Under the pieces are notes generated by a model. The model did no database searches, had not been told where the DNA came from, and saw nothing but the letters and a program-made list of their open reading frames with translations. The position numbers were made by a program, and so were the translations under genes. This document shows, one piece after another, positions 8,721-18,234 of a DNA stretch of 64,000 nucleotides. The stretch comes from an uncultured Parvularculaceae bacterium. Lineage in GTDB: Bacteria > Pseudomonadota > Alphaproteobacteria > Caulobacterales > Parvularculaceae. Numbering within the stretch: position 1 is the first letter of the stretch; each line of letters begins with the position of its first letter. The stretch lies in the NCBI GenBank assembly GCA_947259375.1, contig CAMYLZ010000025.1, positions 372,001 to 436,000 on the forward strand. Direction: 5' to 3'.

Positions 8721-9995
8721 CTAGCTGAATGAAGAGATTAAGTTATTGATGTCGTTCCAGGTCACAAAGATCATGAGCGACGCAAGCAATACGAAGCCCA
8801 ACCGAAAACCCATCGCCTGCGCCCTTTCCCCCAGGGGCCGGCCAGCGACAGCCTCATATGCGTAGTACATTAGATGGCCTCCGTCGAGAACCGGTACCGG
8901 CAACAAGTTCAGGAATCCGATCGAAACCGACACCAGCGCCGCAAGGGAGATGAAATCGATGAGGCTCGACCGCAACCGAACGCCCAAGCTCGGCGGCTCA
9001 CGATAGGATGATTCATCGAAGCCCGACATGACCGACTGGCCGGCATATTGGGCCATTTTGATCGGTCCGCCGAGCTGGCTGGCGTCTTCCTTGCCGAGGA
9101 TGATCTTGCCGAGGAAATTGACGGTCAGCTTGAGGATGCGCCCAAGCTCGCCAACGCCTTCGCCCAGCGCCTCGAAAGGCCCATATCGTTTGAAAACGTA
9201 ATGATCGGCGCCCGGCGACGCGATTCCGAGCTGCCAGCGCTCGATCATGTTGCCATAACGGTCGGTATCCTCGATCCGGCGCGGCGTCACATCGATAGCG
9301 ATGATCTGGTAATCGCGCTCGACCTCGAAATGCAGCTCGTCGCCGCCGCTCACCAGAACAACATCGAGTAGCTGATTGAATGATTCGATATTCCGGCCGT
9401 CAACCGTGACCACCCGGTCGCCCGCCATGAAGCCCGCTGCTTCGGCCGGGCTTTGTTCGGCGACCGCGCCGACCAGCGGCGCTACATAGCCGCGCCCGAG
9501 GGTCAGGAAGAGTGCGGCGAATATAAACACCGCCAGCACGAAATTCGCGAGCGGTCCCGCTGCGACGACCGCCGCGCGCTGCCAGACCGGTTTGAAATGA
9601 AAGCAGACCTTGCGCTCTTCCGCGGTCATGCCGCCTTCAAGGGCGTCCGCCTCGCCCGGCGTCGGAAATTGCGTCGTCACCGGCTTTGCGCCCGCCTTTG
9701 CCTTGCCTTTTGGCGGCGCTTGCGAGGCGGCGTTCACATCGCCGAAAAATTTCACAAAACCGCCAAGCGGCAGCAGCGCGATGCGCCATTCGGTGCCCTT
9801 CTTGTCCACCCAGCGCAACAGCGGCTTGCCGAAACCAATGGAAAAGACGTCAACGCGGACGCCGAACAACCGCGCAACCGAAAAATGCCCATATTCGTGG
9901 ATGAAAACGATGATCATCAGCAGGAAGAGGAACGCGACAATTGAAACTGGCAAAATAACAAGCGCCTCTAACAGGTTTCCGGCTAACGACATCAC
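8721..9995 (-). CDS. rseP: Site-2 zinc metalloprotease RseP (M50)
   Basis: RseP cleaves membrane-embedded anti-sigma factors in the envelope-stress response. The 424-residue protein has an N-terminal membrane helix carrying the zinc motif HEYGH near residue 34, a periplasmic PDZ domain (around EQSPAEAAGFMAGDRV), and a C-terminal membrane segment with LLPVPVLDGGH, which provides the third zinc ligand. A low-complexity insert with KGKAKAGAKP lies between the first helix pair and the HFKP stretch. Only one PDZ domain is evident, whereas the E. coli protein has two. It lies 14 bp after dxr and just before bamA, matching an envelope-assembly block. Confidence 0.94.
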   Translation of the reverse strand: MMSLAGNLLEALVILPVSIVAFLFLLMIIVFIHEYGHFSVARLFGVRVDVFSIGFGKPLLRWVDKKGTEWRIALLPLGGFVKFFGDVNAASQAPPKGKAKAGAKPVTTQFPTPGEADALEGGMTAEERKVCFHFKPVWQRAAVVAAGPLANFVLAVFIFAALFLTLGRGYVAPLVGAVAEQSPAEAAGFMAGDRVVTVDGRNIESFNQLLDVVLVSGGDELHFEVERDYQIIAIDVTPRRIEDTDRYGNMIERWQLGIASPGADHYVFKRYGPFEALGEGVGELGRILKLTVNFLGKIILGKEDASQLGGPIKMAQYAGQSVMSGFDESSYREPPSLGVRLRSSLIDFISLAALVSVSIGFLNLLPVPVLDGGHLMYYAYEAVAGRPLGERAQAMGFRLGFVLLASLMIFVTWNDINNLISSFS

Positions 9996-10009
9996 TCTTT
10001 CCTGAATTG

Positions 10010-11194
10010 TCAGGCCGCTGCTTTCGCAGCGACACTTTCCTCCGCCAGACGGCGCGCCGCGAGATCGGCCGCGATGGCGTCTTCCAGCGTCGACAGGCTC
10101 GCCGGCCCGTTCTGTCCCACAGTCCGGTCCATGACCTGCTCGGTAATCGAGGCAATATCAAGGAATTTGATCCGCCCGCCAAGGAAAGATGCCACGGCAA
10201 CCTCATTCGCTGCATTGAGCGCGGCTGGCATGACGCCGCCGGCATTGATCGCCTCACGCGCGAGACGAAGCGCAGGAAAGCGTTCTATATCAGGTGCTTC
10301 GAACGTTAATTTCGCAACCTCTGCAAAGTCAAGTCGAGGACTGGGGCTCGGCGTGCGTTCCGGCCAGGCGAGCGTAGTGGCGATCGGCGTGCGCATATCC
10401 GGCGTGCCGAGCTGGGCGAGCACCGACCCGTCCACATATTCGACCATGGAATGAATGACGGATTGGGGGTGCACCAGGATTTCGATCTGATCCGGCGCAA
10501 TCGGGAATATATGCGCGGCTTCAATCAGTTCGAGGCCCTTGTTCATCATCGTCGCGGAATCGACGGAGATCTTCGCCCCCATGGACCAGTTCGGATGGGC
10601 GACCGCTTGGGCCGGCGTTGCTTCGGCCATGGCCTCGCGGGTCCAACTGCGGAACGGTCCGCCCGAGGCGGTGAGGATTAGCCGCGATACCCGGTTTGGC
10701 TGATCGAAGTCAAAGACCTGGAAAATCGCGTTATGTTCGCTGTCTACCGGCAACAGCGTGCCGCCGGCGGATTTCACCGCCGCTTTCACCACATCGCCCG
10801 CGCAGACCAGACATTCCTTGTTCGCCAGCGCAATGTCCGCGCCGCGCATCGCCGCTTTCAGGGTCGGTTTCAGCCCGGCCGCGCCGACGATCGCCGCCAT
10901 CACCCAGTCGGCGTTGCGGCTTGCCGCTTCTTCGACCGCCGCCGGTCCGGCGCCGGTCTCGACCTCAAGGTCGCGAACCGCGGATTTCAGCGCATCACCA
11001 AGAGTCTCATCGGCAATGGCGATAAATTGCGGTTTGACGCGGCGGGCTTGCGCCGCCAGCTTTTCGACATTGGTGTTCGCCGTCAGCGCCACCACTTCGA
11101 AATTCGCCTCGCCCAACGCCGCCGCATGTTCCAGCACGCTCAGCGTTGATTCCCCAATCGACCCTGTAGACCCCAATATCGTGATTTTGCGCAT
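10010..11194 (-). CDS. dxr: 1-deoxy-D-xylulose 5-phosphate reductoisomerase
   Basis: Dxr makes 2-C-methyl-D-erythritol 4-phosphate, the committed step of the non-mevalonate isoprenoid pathway; its products feed UppS two genes upstream. The chosen start (11194, [14 protein letters not shown]) places the NADPH-binding GSTGSIG loop at the expected N-terminus and has AGGCGG six bases upstream; an ATG at 11233 would add 13 residues and leave only 11 bp to cdsA, so it remains possible. Metal- and substrate-binding stretches [17 protein letters not shown] and [10 protein letters not shown] are present. Length about 394 residues, normal for the family. Confidence 0.95.
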   Translation of the reverse strand: MRKITILGSTGSIGESTLSVLEHAAALGEANFEVVALTANTNVEKLAAQARRVKPQFIAIADETLGDALKSAVRDLEVETGAGPAAVEEAASRNADWVMAAIVGAAGLKPTLKAAMRGADIALANKECLVCAGDVVKAAVKSAGGTLLPVDSEHNAIFQVFDFDQPNRVSRLILTASGGPFRSWTREAMAEATPAQAVAHPNWSMGAKISVDSATMMNKGLELIEAAHIFPIAPDQIEILVHPQSVIHSMVEYVDGSVLAQLGTPDMRTPIATTLAWPERTPSPSPRLDFAEVAKLTFEAPDIERFPALRLAREAINAGGVMPAALNAANEVAVASFLGGRIKFLDIASITEQVMDRTVGQNGPASLSTLEDAIAADLAARRLAEESVAAKAAA

Positions 11195-11244
11195 GTCGGA
11201 CCGCCTGGCCCCTTCTTTGTTCCCGATCGTCATCCCATACCCTG

Positions 11245-12078
11245 TTACGCCAACATATAGACGAGAAGCCCCGCCGTCATCGCCGAAGTGGCGAAAATCA
11301 TTCCGTCCAGCCGGTCAAGCGCGCCGCCATGGCCCGGAATAAGGCCGGAAATGTCCTTCATCCCGAAATTCCGCTTGAAAGCAGACTCTGCAAGGTCGCC
11401 GGCGACCGACGCCGCGCCCAGCGCGCCGCCAACCAGCAAGAAAGCAGCCGCGCGATCCGCCCCCAGCAGCACCCAGGCGGTCGCTCCCCCGATCAGGCAA
11501 CCGCCCAGCACGCCCCCGCCAATTCCGGCCCAGGTCTTTTGCGGCGACAGGCTGTAGCTGATTTTCGGCCCGCCAATAAATTTGCCGAAAACAAACGCGC
11601 CGGTGTCGGCCGCCCAAACGACCGCATAAAGCAGCAGCGTCAGCGATCGCCCTTCCGGCGCATCGAGCCGCAACCACATCAGCGCCACGCATGGCGCGAG
11701 AATGTAAAATGCGGAAACGAACATCCATATGCCGACCCCGCTTTCGCGCTTGGAAACCAGTCCGGCGACAACCCCGCCCAGCAAAGTCAGCGCAATCGCT
11801 GCGCCGTAACTGCCCCGCGCCGCGAAGAACATCGCCGCGCAGGTGCATGAGGCCATGGCGTAGAACGCGCAGCTCAAGGGCCGGCGCTCGACCATGCGCG
11901 ACCATTCGAACAACATGACGATGCTGGCGAAACCGATCATCGCGGCGAAATAGGCGCCGCCCGCATAAACGCCGGCGATGACAAGCGGTATCAGCAACGC
12001 CGCCGAAACGATACGCAATAATAACGAGCCCGATGATGCGGGCCGTAATGTGTCGAGTTTATCTAATGCCGGCGTCAC
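11245..12078 (-). CDS. cdsA: Phosphatidate cytidylyltransferase
   Basis: CdsA converts phosphatidic acid and CTP to CDP-diacylglycerol, the precursor of all phospholipids, in the cytoplasmic membrane. The 277-residue product is strongly hydrophobic with about eight membrane helices. The family signature lies near the C-terminus: [19 protein letters not shown] followed by [14 protein letters not shown], containing the conserved Asp and Lys residues. It is 10 bp downstream of uppS and precedes dxr, the standard order. Confidence 0.95.
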   Translation of the reverse strand: MTPALDKLDTLRPASSGSLLLRIVSAALLIPLVIAGVYAGGAYFAAMIGFASIVMLFEWSRMVERRPLSCAFYAMASCTCAAMFFAARGSYGAAIALTLLGGVVAGLVSKRESGVGIWMFVSAFYILAPCVALMWLRLDAPEGRSLTLLLYAVVWAADTGAFVFGKFIGGPKISYSLSPQKTWAGIGGGVLGGCLIGGATAWVLLGADRAAAFLLVGGALGAASVAGDLAESAFKRNFGMKDISGLIPGHGGALDRLDGMIFATSAMTAGLLVYMLA

Positions 12079-12088
12079 TTATCCTGCT

Positions 12089-12853
12089 TTATCCGGCGCT
12101 TTCGCCAACGCCGCCATAGCGCCGCTCGCGCTGGCGAAACTCGTCGATAGCTGCGGACAACGCCTCTGCTGAAAAGTCCGGCCACAGAATGTCGAGGAAA
12201 ATATATTCCGCATACGCTGCTTGCCAGATCAGGAAATTCGACACGCGCTTTTCACCGCTGGTGCGAATGACGAGGTCCGGGTCCGGCACGCCTTTGGTGT
12301 CGAGGTGATCGCTGATGATCGCTTCATCGATATCCTTGGCCGAAAGCGTTCCTGTTTTCACCGCCGCCGCCACGGCGCGAGCGGCCCTGACAAATTCGTC
12401 CCGGCCGCCATAATTGAACGCAATCTGCAATATGAAATGCGAATTTTCTTTGGTTTCGCTTTCGGCCCTGCGGACCAGCGCCTTGATATCCGGCGAAAGA
12501 TTGTCGCGATCGCCGATGATGCGAACCTTGACGCCTTCCGTTTTGAGGCGCGGCAGATCGTCGACGATGAACTGGCGCAGCAGGCTCATCAAATCGCGGA
12601 CCTCGCCCGCCGGCCGGCGCCAGTTTTCCGTCGAAAAAGAATAAAGCGTCAGCACGTCAAGCCCGAGATCGCGAGCGGCCTCGACCGTGCGTCGGGCAGC
12701 TTCAACGCCCTTGCGATGGCCTTCGCTGCGCGCCAGACCGCGCGCATGCGCCCAGCGCCCGTTGCCGTCCATGATGATCGCCACATGCCGGAGCGCGCGC
12801 GATCCCCCGCCGCTGGCGACGAGGGAAGGCTCTTGTGCTGGCGAGGCCGTCAT
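12089..12853 (-). CDS. uppS: Isoprenyl transferase (undecaprenyl diphosphate synthase)
   Basis: UppS adds isopentenyl units to farnesyl diphosphate to give the C55 carrier for cell wall and surface polysaccharides. The 254-residue product has the cis-prenyltransferase motif HVAIIMDGNGRWA near residue 25 (Asp of MDGNGRW binds the diphosphate), LTLYSFSTENWRRP near residue 80, and RTSGEKRVSNFLIWQ plus a YAEYIFLD segment near residue 200. The first 20 residues are a poorly conserved extension. It is followed closely by cdsA. Confidence 0.95.
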   Translation of the reverse strand: MTASPAQEPSLVASGGGSRALRHVAIIMDGNGRWAHARGLARSEGHRKGVEAARRTVEAARDLGLDVLTLYSFSTENWRRPAGEVRDLMSLLRQFIVDDLPRLKTEGVKVRIIGDRDNLSPDIKALVRRAESETKENSHFILQIAFNYGGRDEFVRAARAVAAAVKTGTLSAKDIDEAIISDHLDTKGVPDPDLVIRTSGEKRVSNFLIWQAAYAEYIFLDILWPDFSAEALSAAIDEFRQRERRYGGVGESAG

Positions 12854-12931
12854 GAACCGGCTCTTTCAAACATGGGATGACTCTGGGAACATTTGGGGGG
12901 GCGCTATCAACTCTCGGTCCTCTGGCTCCTC

Positions 12932-13477
12932 TCAGACCTGCATAATTTCGGTTTCTTTCGCGGCGAGCGCTTCATCGACCTTTTTGACCAATTCGTCGGT
13001 GAGCTTTTGCACTTCTTCGGAATGCTTTTTCTGCTCGTCTTCGCCGCCTTCGGTAGTCCTCACCGCTTCCATGCCTTCACGGCGGACATTGCGGATGGCG
13101 ATTTTCGCTTGTTCGGCGTATTTCGCTGCGACCTTGGCAAGCTCGGCGCGGCGCTCCTCGGTGAGCGGCGGCACCGGCACGCGGACATTCTGGCCGTCGA
13201 CCACCGGATTGATGCCGAGACCAGATTCGCGGATCGCCTTTTCGACGGCCCCGACAAGACCCTTGTCCCAGACATTGATGGTGATCATGCGCGGCTCGGG
13301 CACGGACACGGTGCCGACCTGGACCATCGGCATTTTCGACCCGTAAGCATCAACGTCGATCGGCTCGACAAGGCTTGCCGATGCGCGCCCGGTCCGAAGG
13401 CCGGAAAATTCAGTCTTGAGCGAGACAATTGCGCCTTCCATCCGCTTGCGCAGTTCCTTGAGGTTGAATTCGCTCAT
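12932..13477 (-). CDS. frr: Ribosome recycling factor
   Basis: RRF splits the post-termination ribosome together with EF-G. The 181-residue product begins [17 protein letters not shown] and contains the domain II border [21 protein letters not shown] and the conserved LTEERRAEL...VRR helix of domain I, where Arg residues contact rRNA. Near the C-terminus the helix reads [13 protein letters not shown] as in other RRFs. It follows pyrH by 68 bp, the common bacterial pairing. Confidence 0.96.
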   Translation of the reverse strand: MSEFNLKELRKRMEGAIVSLKTEFSGLRTGRASASLVEPIDVDAYGSKMPMVQVGTVSVPEPRMITINVWDKGLVGAVEKAIRESGLGINPVVDGQNVRVPVPPLTEERRAELAKVAAKYAEQAKIAIRNVRREGMEAVRTTEGGEDEQKKHSEEVQKLTDELVKKVDEALAAKETEIMQV

Positions 13478-13545
13478 GCTGTTTATTCTCCTTATTTTCT
13501 TGTGACCTGATTTTACGTTGAAAATCGGCTTCTGTCTTGTTCAGA

Positions 13546-14298
13546 TTATGGCGTGTCGTCAGTAATGACAGTGGATTGACCTTGTCCCGTGAGCGCATCG
13601 ACGACGCCGCCGCGCTCGCCAATCGGGAAAACGACGATCGGAATGCCGCTCTCGCGGGTCAGCGAAATCGCCGCCTGATCCATGACCCGCAAATCGCGCA
13701 TCAGCACTTCGTGATAAGTGAGATGGTCGAACCGTTCCGCATTCGGGTCGGTTTTCGGGTCAGCGGCGTAAACGCCGTCAACCTGGGTGCCTTTGAGCAG
13801 CGCGTCGCAGCTCATTTCCGCGGCCCGCAAGGCAGCGGCGGTATCGGTTGTGAAGAACGGGTTGCCTGTGCCCGCGGCGAAAATCACGATCCGGCCTTTT
13901 TCCATGTGCCGCAGCGCGCGCCGGCGAATATAAGGCTCGCAAATGGCGGTCATCTCAATGGCGGAAAGAACGCGCGTATAAAGCCCTATGCTTTCCAGCG
14001 CGTTTTGCACGGCGAGCGCGTTCATCACCGTGGCCAGCATGCCCATATAATCGGCGCTCGCCCGCTCCATGCCTTGCGCGGCCGGGGACACGCCCCGGAA
14101 AATATTGCCGCCGCCAATGACCAGCGAGATTTCCGCCCCCAGTTCCTTGGCGTCCTTGACCTCGCTGGCGATCCGTTTGCAGGTTTCATTGTCGATGCCG
14201 TATTCGCCATCGCCCATCAACGCCTCGCCGCTGATTTTGAGGAGAATCCGGCGATATTTGAGCGTTTTCGGTTTTTGCTCGGCTTTCGACTGGGGCAT
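13546..14298 (-). CDS. pyrH: UMP kinase
   Basis: PyrH phosphorylates UMP to UDP and is a hexameric member of the amino-acid kinase family. The 250-residue product has the nucleotide-binding [14 protein letters not shown] near residue 14, GGGNIFRG near residue 62, and the phosphoacceptor/GTP-loop region [20 protein letters not shown] near residue 137. The gene lies between tsf and frr; the terminator upstream at 14386-14421 suggests that part of the rpsB-tsf transcript stops before pyrH. Confidence 0.96.
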   Translation of the reverse strand: MPQSKAEQKPKTLKYRRILLKISGEALMGDGEYGIDNETCKRIASEVKDAKELGAEISLVIGGGNIFRGVSPAAQGMERASADYMGMLATVMNALAVQNALESIGLYTRVLSAIEMTAICEPYIRRRALRHMEKGRIVIFAAGTGNPFFTTDTAAALRAAEMSCDALLKGTQVDGVYAADPKTDPNAERFDHLTYHEVLMRDLRVMDQAAISLTRESGIPIVVFPIGERGGVVDALTGQGQSTVITDDTP

Positions 14299-14385
14299 AG
14301 ATATCGGCTTTCTCGATTCGCGGTGTGCAGCCTAGCGTTCACGCGCGCTAAAGGGCAGCCCTGCCGCGTATTACGCAACTGATGA

Positions 14386-14421
14386 AAAAGCGCCGCGTGG
14401 GGCCTTCCACGCGGCGCTTTT
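14386..14421 (-). terminator. Intrinsic terminator after tsf
   Basis: A perfect 15-bp stem with a 6-nt loop (14386-14400 pairs with 14407-14421) ends in a T-run on the minus strand, 43 bp beyond the tsf stop and 88 bp before pyrH. The A/T ends also make it usable on the plus strand. Confidence 0.88.
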
Positions 14422-14463
14422 GACTGTTTTGGGCCCCGGCGTCAAACGCCTGGAGCGAACGGA

Positions 14464-15372
14464 CTAGTCTTCGTCGTCGTTTTTCTCGATTCCGTCGCCC
14501 AGCTCGAGCCGTGCGAAGCCGACCAGCTCGATCGGCGCGCCAGCGTCCTTGGCGGCGTTTTCGATCACCTTGCCGACTTTGGTTTCGCCGTCGATGACGA
14601 AAATCTGCTCAAGCAGCACTGATTCTTCGTAGAATTTGCGCAGGCGGCCTTCGACCATCTTCTCGATGATGTTTTCCGGCTTGCCCGATGCGCGCGCCTG
14701 ATCGGCGAGGATGTCGCGTTCTTTCGCGATCACCGTCGGGTCAAGCTCTTCGACCCGCGCCGACAACGGACGCGCCGCCGCCACATGCATGGCGATCTGC
14801 TTGCCGACAGCGTGCAGCTTGTCTTTGTCGCCCGAAGATTTGAGACCGACGAGCACGCCGATCTTTCCAGCGCCGTCTGTCGCTTGTCCGTGGACGTAAG
14901 ACGCGACAACGCCTTCTTCGACGACGATGCCGACTGAACGGCGTAGGTTCATGTTTTCGCCGATCTGACCGACCATTTCGGCGACATGCTCCTCAACGGA
15001 TTTCTCAGCACCCGGATAAATCGCCGAGCGCAGCTTGTCATAATCGCCTTCCACGCTCACCGCGGTTTGCGCGATGTCGGAGACCATGTTCTGGAACAAC
15101 TCGTTGCGGGCGACGAAGTCCGTCTCTGAGTTAACTTCGACGACAACGCCCGTGGCGCCCGCGCCGTTGTTTTCCACAGCGATCGCAACCAGACCTTCCG
15201 CCGCCGTACGGCCGGCTTTCTTCGCCGCCTTGGAAAGGCCCTTCTTGCGGAGCCAGTCAACCGCCGCTTCCATATCGCCGCCGGTTTCATTCAGCGCCGT
15301 CTTGCAGTCCATCATGCCTGCGCCAGTCATCTCGCGCAGTTGCTTCACCGTCGCGGCCGTAATGCCAGACAT
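14464..15372 (-). CDS. tsf: Elongation factor Ts
   Basis: EF-Ts exchanges GDP for GTP on EF-Tu. The chosen start gives 302 residues beginning MSGITAATVKQLREMTGAGM; an in-frame extension to 15477 lacks conservation. The TGAGMMDCKTAL signature lies at residues 16-27, followed by the tandem core domains (TDFVARNELF near residue 80). The C-terminus ends in an acidic tail, KNDDED. It follows rpsB by 138 bp and is closed by a strong terminator. Confidence 0.96.
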   Translation of the reverse strand: MSGITAATVKQLREMTGAGMMDCKTALNETGGDMEAAVDWLRKKGLSKAAKKAGRTAAEGLVAIAVENNGAGATGVVVEVNSETDFVARNELFQNMVSDIAQTAVSVEGDYDKLRSAIYPGAEKSVEEHVAEMVGQIGENMNLRRSVGIVVEEGVVASYVHGQATDGAGKIGVLVGLKSSGDKDKLHAVGKQIAMHVAAARPLSARVEELDPTVIAKERDILADQARASGKPENIIEKMVEGRLRKFYEESVLLEQIFVIDGETKVGKVIENAAKDAGAPIELVGFARLELGDGIEKNDDED

Positions 15373-15510
15373 CGTTTGCTCCTTCGTCTTTTCGTATTGG
15401 CCGCCTTTTACAATTGCGGCCCTAATCGGCTTATCGTCACCATCATTTATGACGGGCCTGTGACGGTTGAATGTCACGAGGCCCGCACAAACCGTTTATC
15501 GGCTGGTCGT

Positions 15511-16320
15511 TCAGGCGCTTGCCTGCTCCGCCGCCTGGGCGTCGGCGCCCGCCTCGACCGGGGCTTCGTCGGCGACGACCGGCTCGGCCGGAACGTCTTC
15601 AAGCGCGCCAAGATCGACGCCCAGCGCCGCCTGGCTTTCGCCGATGCCGTCGATCACCGCGTCAGCGATGAGATTGCAGTAAAGCGCAATCGCGCGGGAT
15701 GCGTCGTCATTACCCGGAATGACGTAATCGATATTGTCCGGGTCGCAATTGGTATCGACAACGGCGATGACCGGAATACCGAGCTTCTTGGCTTCCTGAA
15801 TCGCGATCGCTTCTTTCTTGACGTCGATCACGAACATCAGATCCGGCAGGCCGCCCATTTCACGGATGCCGCCAAGCGAAGCGTCAAGACGTTCGCGCTC
15901 GCGATTGAGCTGAAGTTGCTCTTTCTTGGTGAGACCGGAACCGCCGCCGGCGAGACGCTCTTCCATCTCCTTGAGGCGACGAATGGAATTTGAGATCGTT
16001 TCCCAGTTGGTCAGCGTGCCGCCGAGCCAGCGCACATTCATGTAATATTGCGCGCAGCGCGATGCGGCTTCGGCTACCGGCCCTTGCGCCTGGCGCTTGG
16101 TGCCGACGAACAAAACGCGTCCGCCGCCAGAGACGACATCGCGCACCTTGACGAGCGCCTGGTGCAGCAGCGGCACGGTTTGCGACAGATCGACAATGTG
16201 AATGCCGTTTCGGTCGCCGAAGATGTAGGATTTCATTTTCGGATTCCAGCGATGGGTCTGGTGTCCGAAGTGAACGCCAGCTTCCAACAGCTGGCGCATT
16301 GAATATTCTGGCAGCGCCAT
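15511..16320 (-). CDS. rpsB: 30S ribosomal protein S2
   Basis: S2 is a structural protein of the small ribosomal subunit. The product (269 residues from start 16320) begins [20 protein letters not shown] and has the S2 signatures [10 protein letters not shown] near residue 66 and [12 protein letters not shown] near residue 158. The last 30 residues form an Ala/Asp/Glu-rich extension ([14 protein letters not shown]) seen in many alphaproteobacterial S2 proteins. An in-frame extension to 16491 covers the probable promoter and leader and was rejected. It heads the array rpsB-tsf-pyrH-frr. Confidence 0.96.
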   Translation of the reverse strand: MALPEYSMRQLLEAGVHFGHQTHRWNPKMKSYIFGDRNGIHIVDLSQTVPLLHQALVKVRDVVSGGGRVLFVGTKRQAQGPVAEAASRCAQYYMNVRWLGGTLTNWETISNSIRRLKEMEERLAGGGSGLTKKEQLQLNRERERLDASLGGIREMGGLPDLMFVIDVKKEAIAIQEAKKLGIPVIAVVDTNCDPDNIDYVIPGNDDASRAIALYCNLIADAVIDGIGESQAALGVDLGALEDVPAEPVVADEAPVEAGADAQAAEQASA

Positions 16321-16713
16321 TTCTTGCTCCTTCAGTTTTTCCGCCGCGGCGCGCTGTTCATCCGGATGACGCTCGATTGCGCCCGCCAGATCACTGAGGA
16401 TCACGCCGCGTGTGAGATGGCCGCGCCTATACGCGCTCTTTGTCCCCAACGCAACTGCGCCAGATCGGCGGGACCGCGAAAAAACCCGCATCAGAACGCC
16501 GCCGGGGCGCGCGGCGGGCTTAAAGCCGCTCTGATGGCCTAAAACCGGGCCAAATCAGCCTGGAGACGCCGCGCAGAAGGCATCCAAAACCGCCAGCCGG
16601 CCGTATCGCACAGCAACATCGCGCCGCAGCGGCGGACTTCGCGATTTGCGGCGCTTTCCAATTTGGCTTGGCGGCCTTGGGCGGGCGCCTTTAGGCTGGA
16701 TCCGGATGCGCAT
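16321..16713. other. Divergent intergenic region rpsB / phr
   Basis: This 393-bp stretch separates rpsB (minus) from the photolyase gene (plus). It holds the candidate rpsB promoter; no conserved coding frame or RNA gene was recognised. Open frames crossing it on both strands are extensions of rpsB and phr without recognisable family features. Confidence 0.5.
16426..16454 (-). promoter_or_regulatory. Candidate promoter of rpsB-tsf
   Basis: On the minus strand TTGCGT (16454-16449) and TATAGG (16431-16426) are separated by 17 bp, a fair match to a housekeeping sigma-70-type promoter. Transcription would start near 16418, giving a leader of about 100 nt before rpsB, long enough for S2 autoregulation. 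Weak match to consensus; not tested. Confidence 0.4.
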
Positions 16714-18156
16714 ATGACCGAACGCCCTGCCCTTGTCTGGCTGCGACGCGACCTTCGGATCGCCGATAACCCGGCGCTGCACGCTGCACGCGAATCGGGC
16801 GCGCCGGTCATTCCCGTCTTTATTCTCGACGATGATGAGCCCCACTTCATGGGCGCAGCGTCGCGCTGGTGGCTGCATCACAGCCTTGCGGCGCTCGGCG
16901 AGGCGCTGGCCCGCGCTGGGGCGCCGCTGGTCTTGCGCCGCGGGGAGACAGTCGAAGCGATGACGGCGCTGGCGCAGGAGACCCGCGCGCAAGCGGTTTT
17001 CTGGAATCGGCGTTATTTCAACGGGCATATTGCGCTCGACAAGGCGATTAAATCGCGGCTGCAGGATAAAGGCGTCGCAGTGCAAACGTTCAACGGCGCG
17101 CTGTTGCGCGAGCCGTGGGAGGTCAAGACCGGGGATGGCGGGCCATATCGCGTATTTTCCCCTTTCTGGCGGGCGCTGCGACGGCTTGGCCCCGCGCGCA
17201 GGGCGCCGCTCGCCGGCATGCGCAAAATCCCCGGCCCGGCGTCGCCGGTCAAAAGCGACACCCTCGCCGATTGGGCGCTGACGCCCGATGATCCCGACTG
17301 GGCCGCGGAATTTTCCGAAAGCTGGACGCCCGGCGAGAATGGTGCACAGGCGCGGCTAAAATCGTTCCTCGATGGCGCGATCAATCATTACCGCGACGGG
17401 CGCAATCGTCCGGACCGGGAACATGTCTCGCGCCTGTCGCCGCACCTCGCCCATGGCGAGATCAGCCCGTTGCAGATATGGAGCGCTATCGAGACCAGGG
17501 TCGCGCAAGGCGAGGCCGATGAGAACAGCGCGGAGACGTTTCTTTCAGAGCTCGCTTGGCGCGAATTTTCCTACGGCCTCCTCTATTTCAATCAGGACTT
17601 GCCGCAAGCGCCCTTGCGCCGGGAATTTTCCGCCTATCCATGGCGCGACGACGCCAAGGGGCTGCGCGCCTGGCGAAAGGGCCTGACTGGTTATCCGATC
17701 GTCGATGCAGGCATGCGCCAGCTCTGGCGTACCGGCTGGATGCATAATCGCGTGCGCATGATCACGGCGAGTTTTCTTATCAAGGACCTGCTGGTCCCTT
17801 GGCAACAAGGCGAAGCGTGGTTTTCGGACACGCTTGTCGATGCGGACATCGCCAACAACGCCGCAAGCTGGCAATGGGTCGCCGGCTGCGGCGCGGATGC
17901 GGCGCCCTATTTCCGCATTTTCAATCCGGTGACGCAGGGCGAAAAATTTGATCCGAATGGCGATTATGTCCGCGAATTTGCGCCCGAGCTTAAAAAATTG
18001 CCGGCGAAATATATTCATGCACCCTGGAAGGCCCCCAAAGACGTACTTGCAACTTCAGGAATAGTGCTTGGAAAAACCTATCCATTTCCTATTATAGATC
18101 ATGCAGAGGCGCGCAAGCGCGCCCTTGCCGGGTATGACGACATTCGAAATACATAG
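16714..18156 (+). CDS. phr: Deoxyribodipyrimidine photolyase (class I, cryptochrome/photolyase family)
   Basis: The enzyme uses blue light, FAD and an antenna pigment to split UV-induced pyrimidine dimers. From ATG 16714 (MTERPALVWLRRDLR) the product has 480 residues, normal for class I. The N-terminal alpha/beta antenna domain runs to about residue 130; the C-terminal FAD domain contains the signature WMHNRVRM-ITASFLIKDLL and then WFSDTLVDADIANNAASWQW, with the DADxANN FAD-binding motif near residue 378. A 17-residue upstream extension to 16663 has no conserved features. The enzyme could act on cyclobutane dimers; (6-4) specificity cannot be excluded from motifs alone. Confidence 0.92.
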   Translation: MTERPALVWLRRDLRIADNPALHAARESGAPVIPVFILDDDEPHFMGAASRWWLHHSLAALGEALARAGAPLVLRRGETVEAMTALAQETRAQAVFWNRRYFNGHIALDKAIKSRLQDKGVAVQTFNGALLREPWEVKTGDGGPYRVFSPFWRALRRLGPARRAPLAGMRKIPGPASPVKSDTLADWALTPDDPDWAAEFSESWTPGENGAQARLKSFLDGAINHYRDGRNRPDREHVSRLSPHLAHGEISPLQIWSAIETRVAQGEADENSAETFLSELAWREFSYGLLYFNQDLPQAPLRREFSAYPWRDDAKGLRAWRKGLTGYPIVDAGMRQLWRTGWMHNRVRMITASFLIKDLLVPWQQGEAWFSDTLVDADIANNAASWQWVAGCGADAAPYFRIFNPVTQGEKFDPNGDYVREFAPELKKLPAKYIHAPWKAPKDVLATSGIVLGKTYPFPIIDHAEARKRALAGYDDIRNT

Positions 18157-18234
18157 TCCGAGGAAATGCGTAGTCTGAGCATGCAGTGATTTCACCATCG
18201 ATCCAGACGGGGTCACATAGGGGAATGCGCGGCC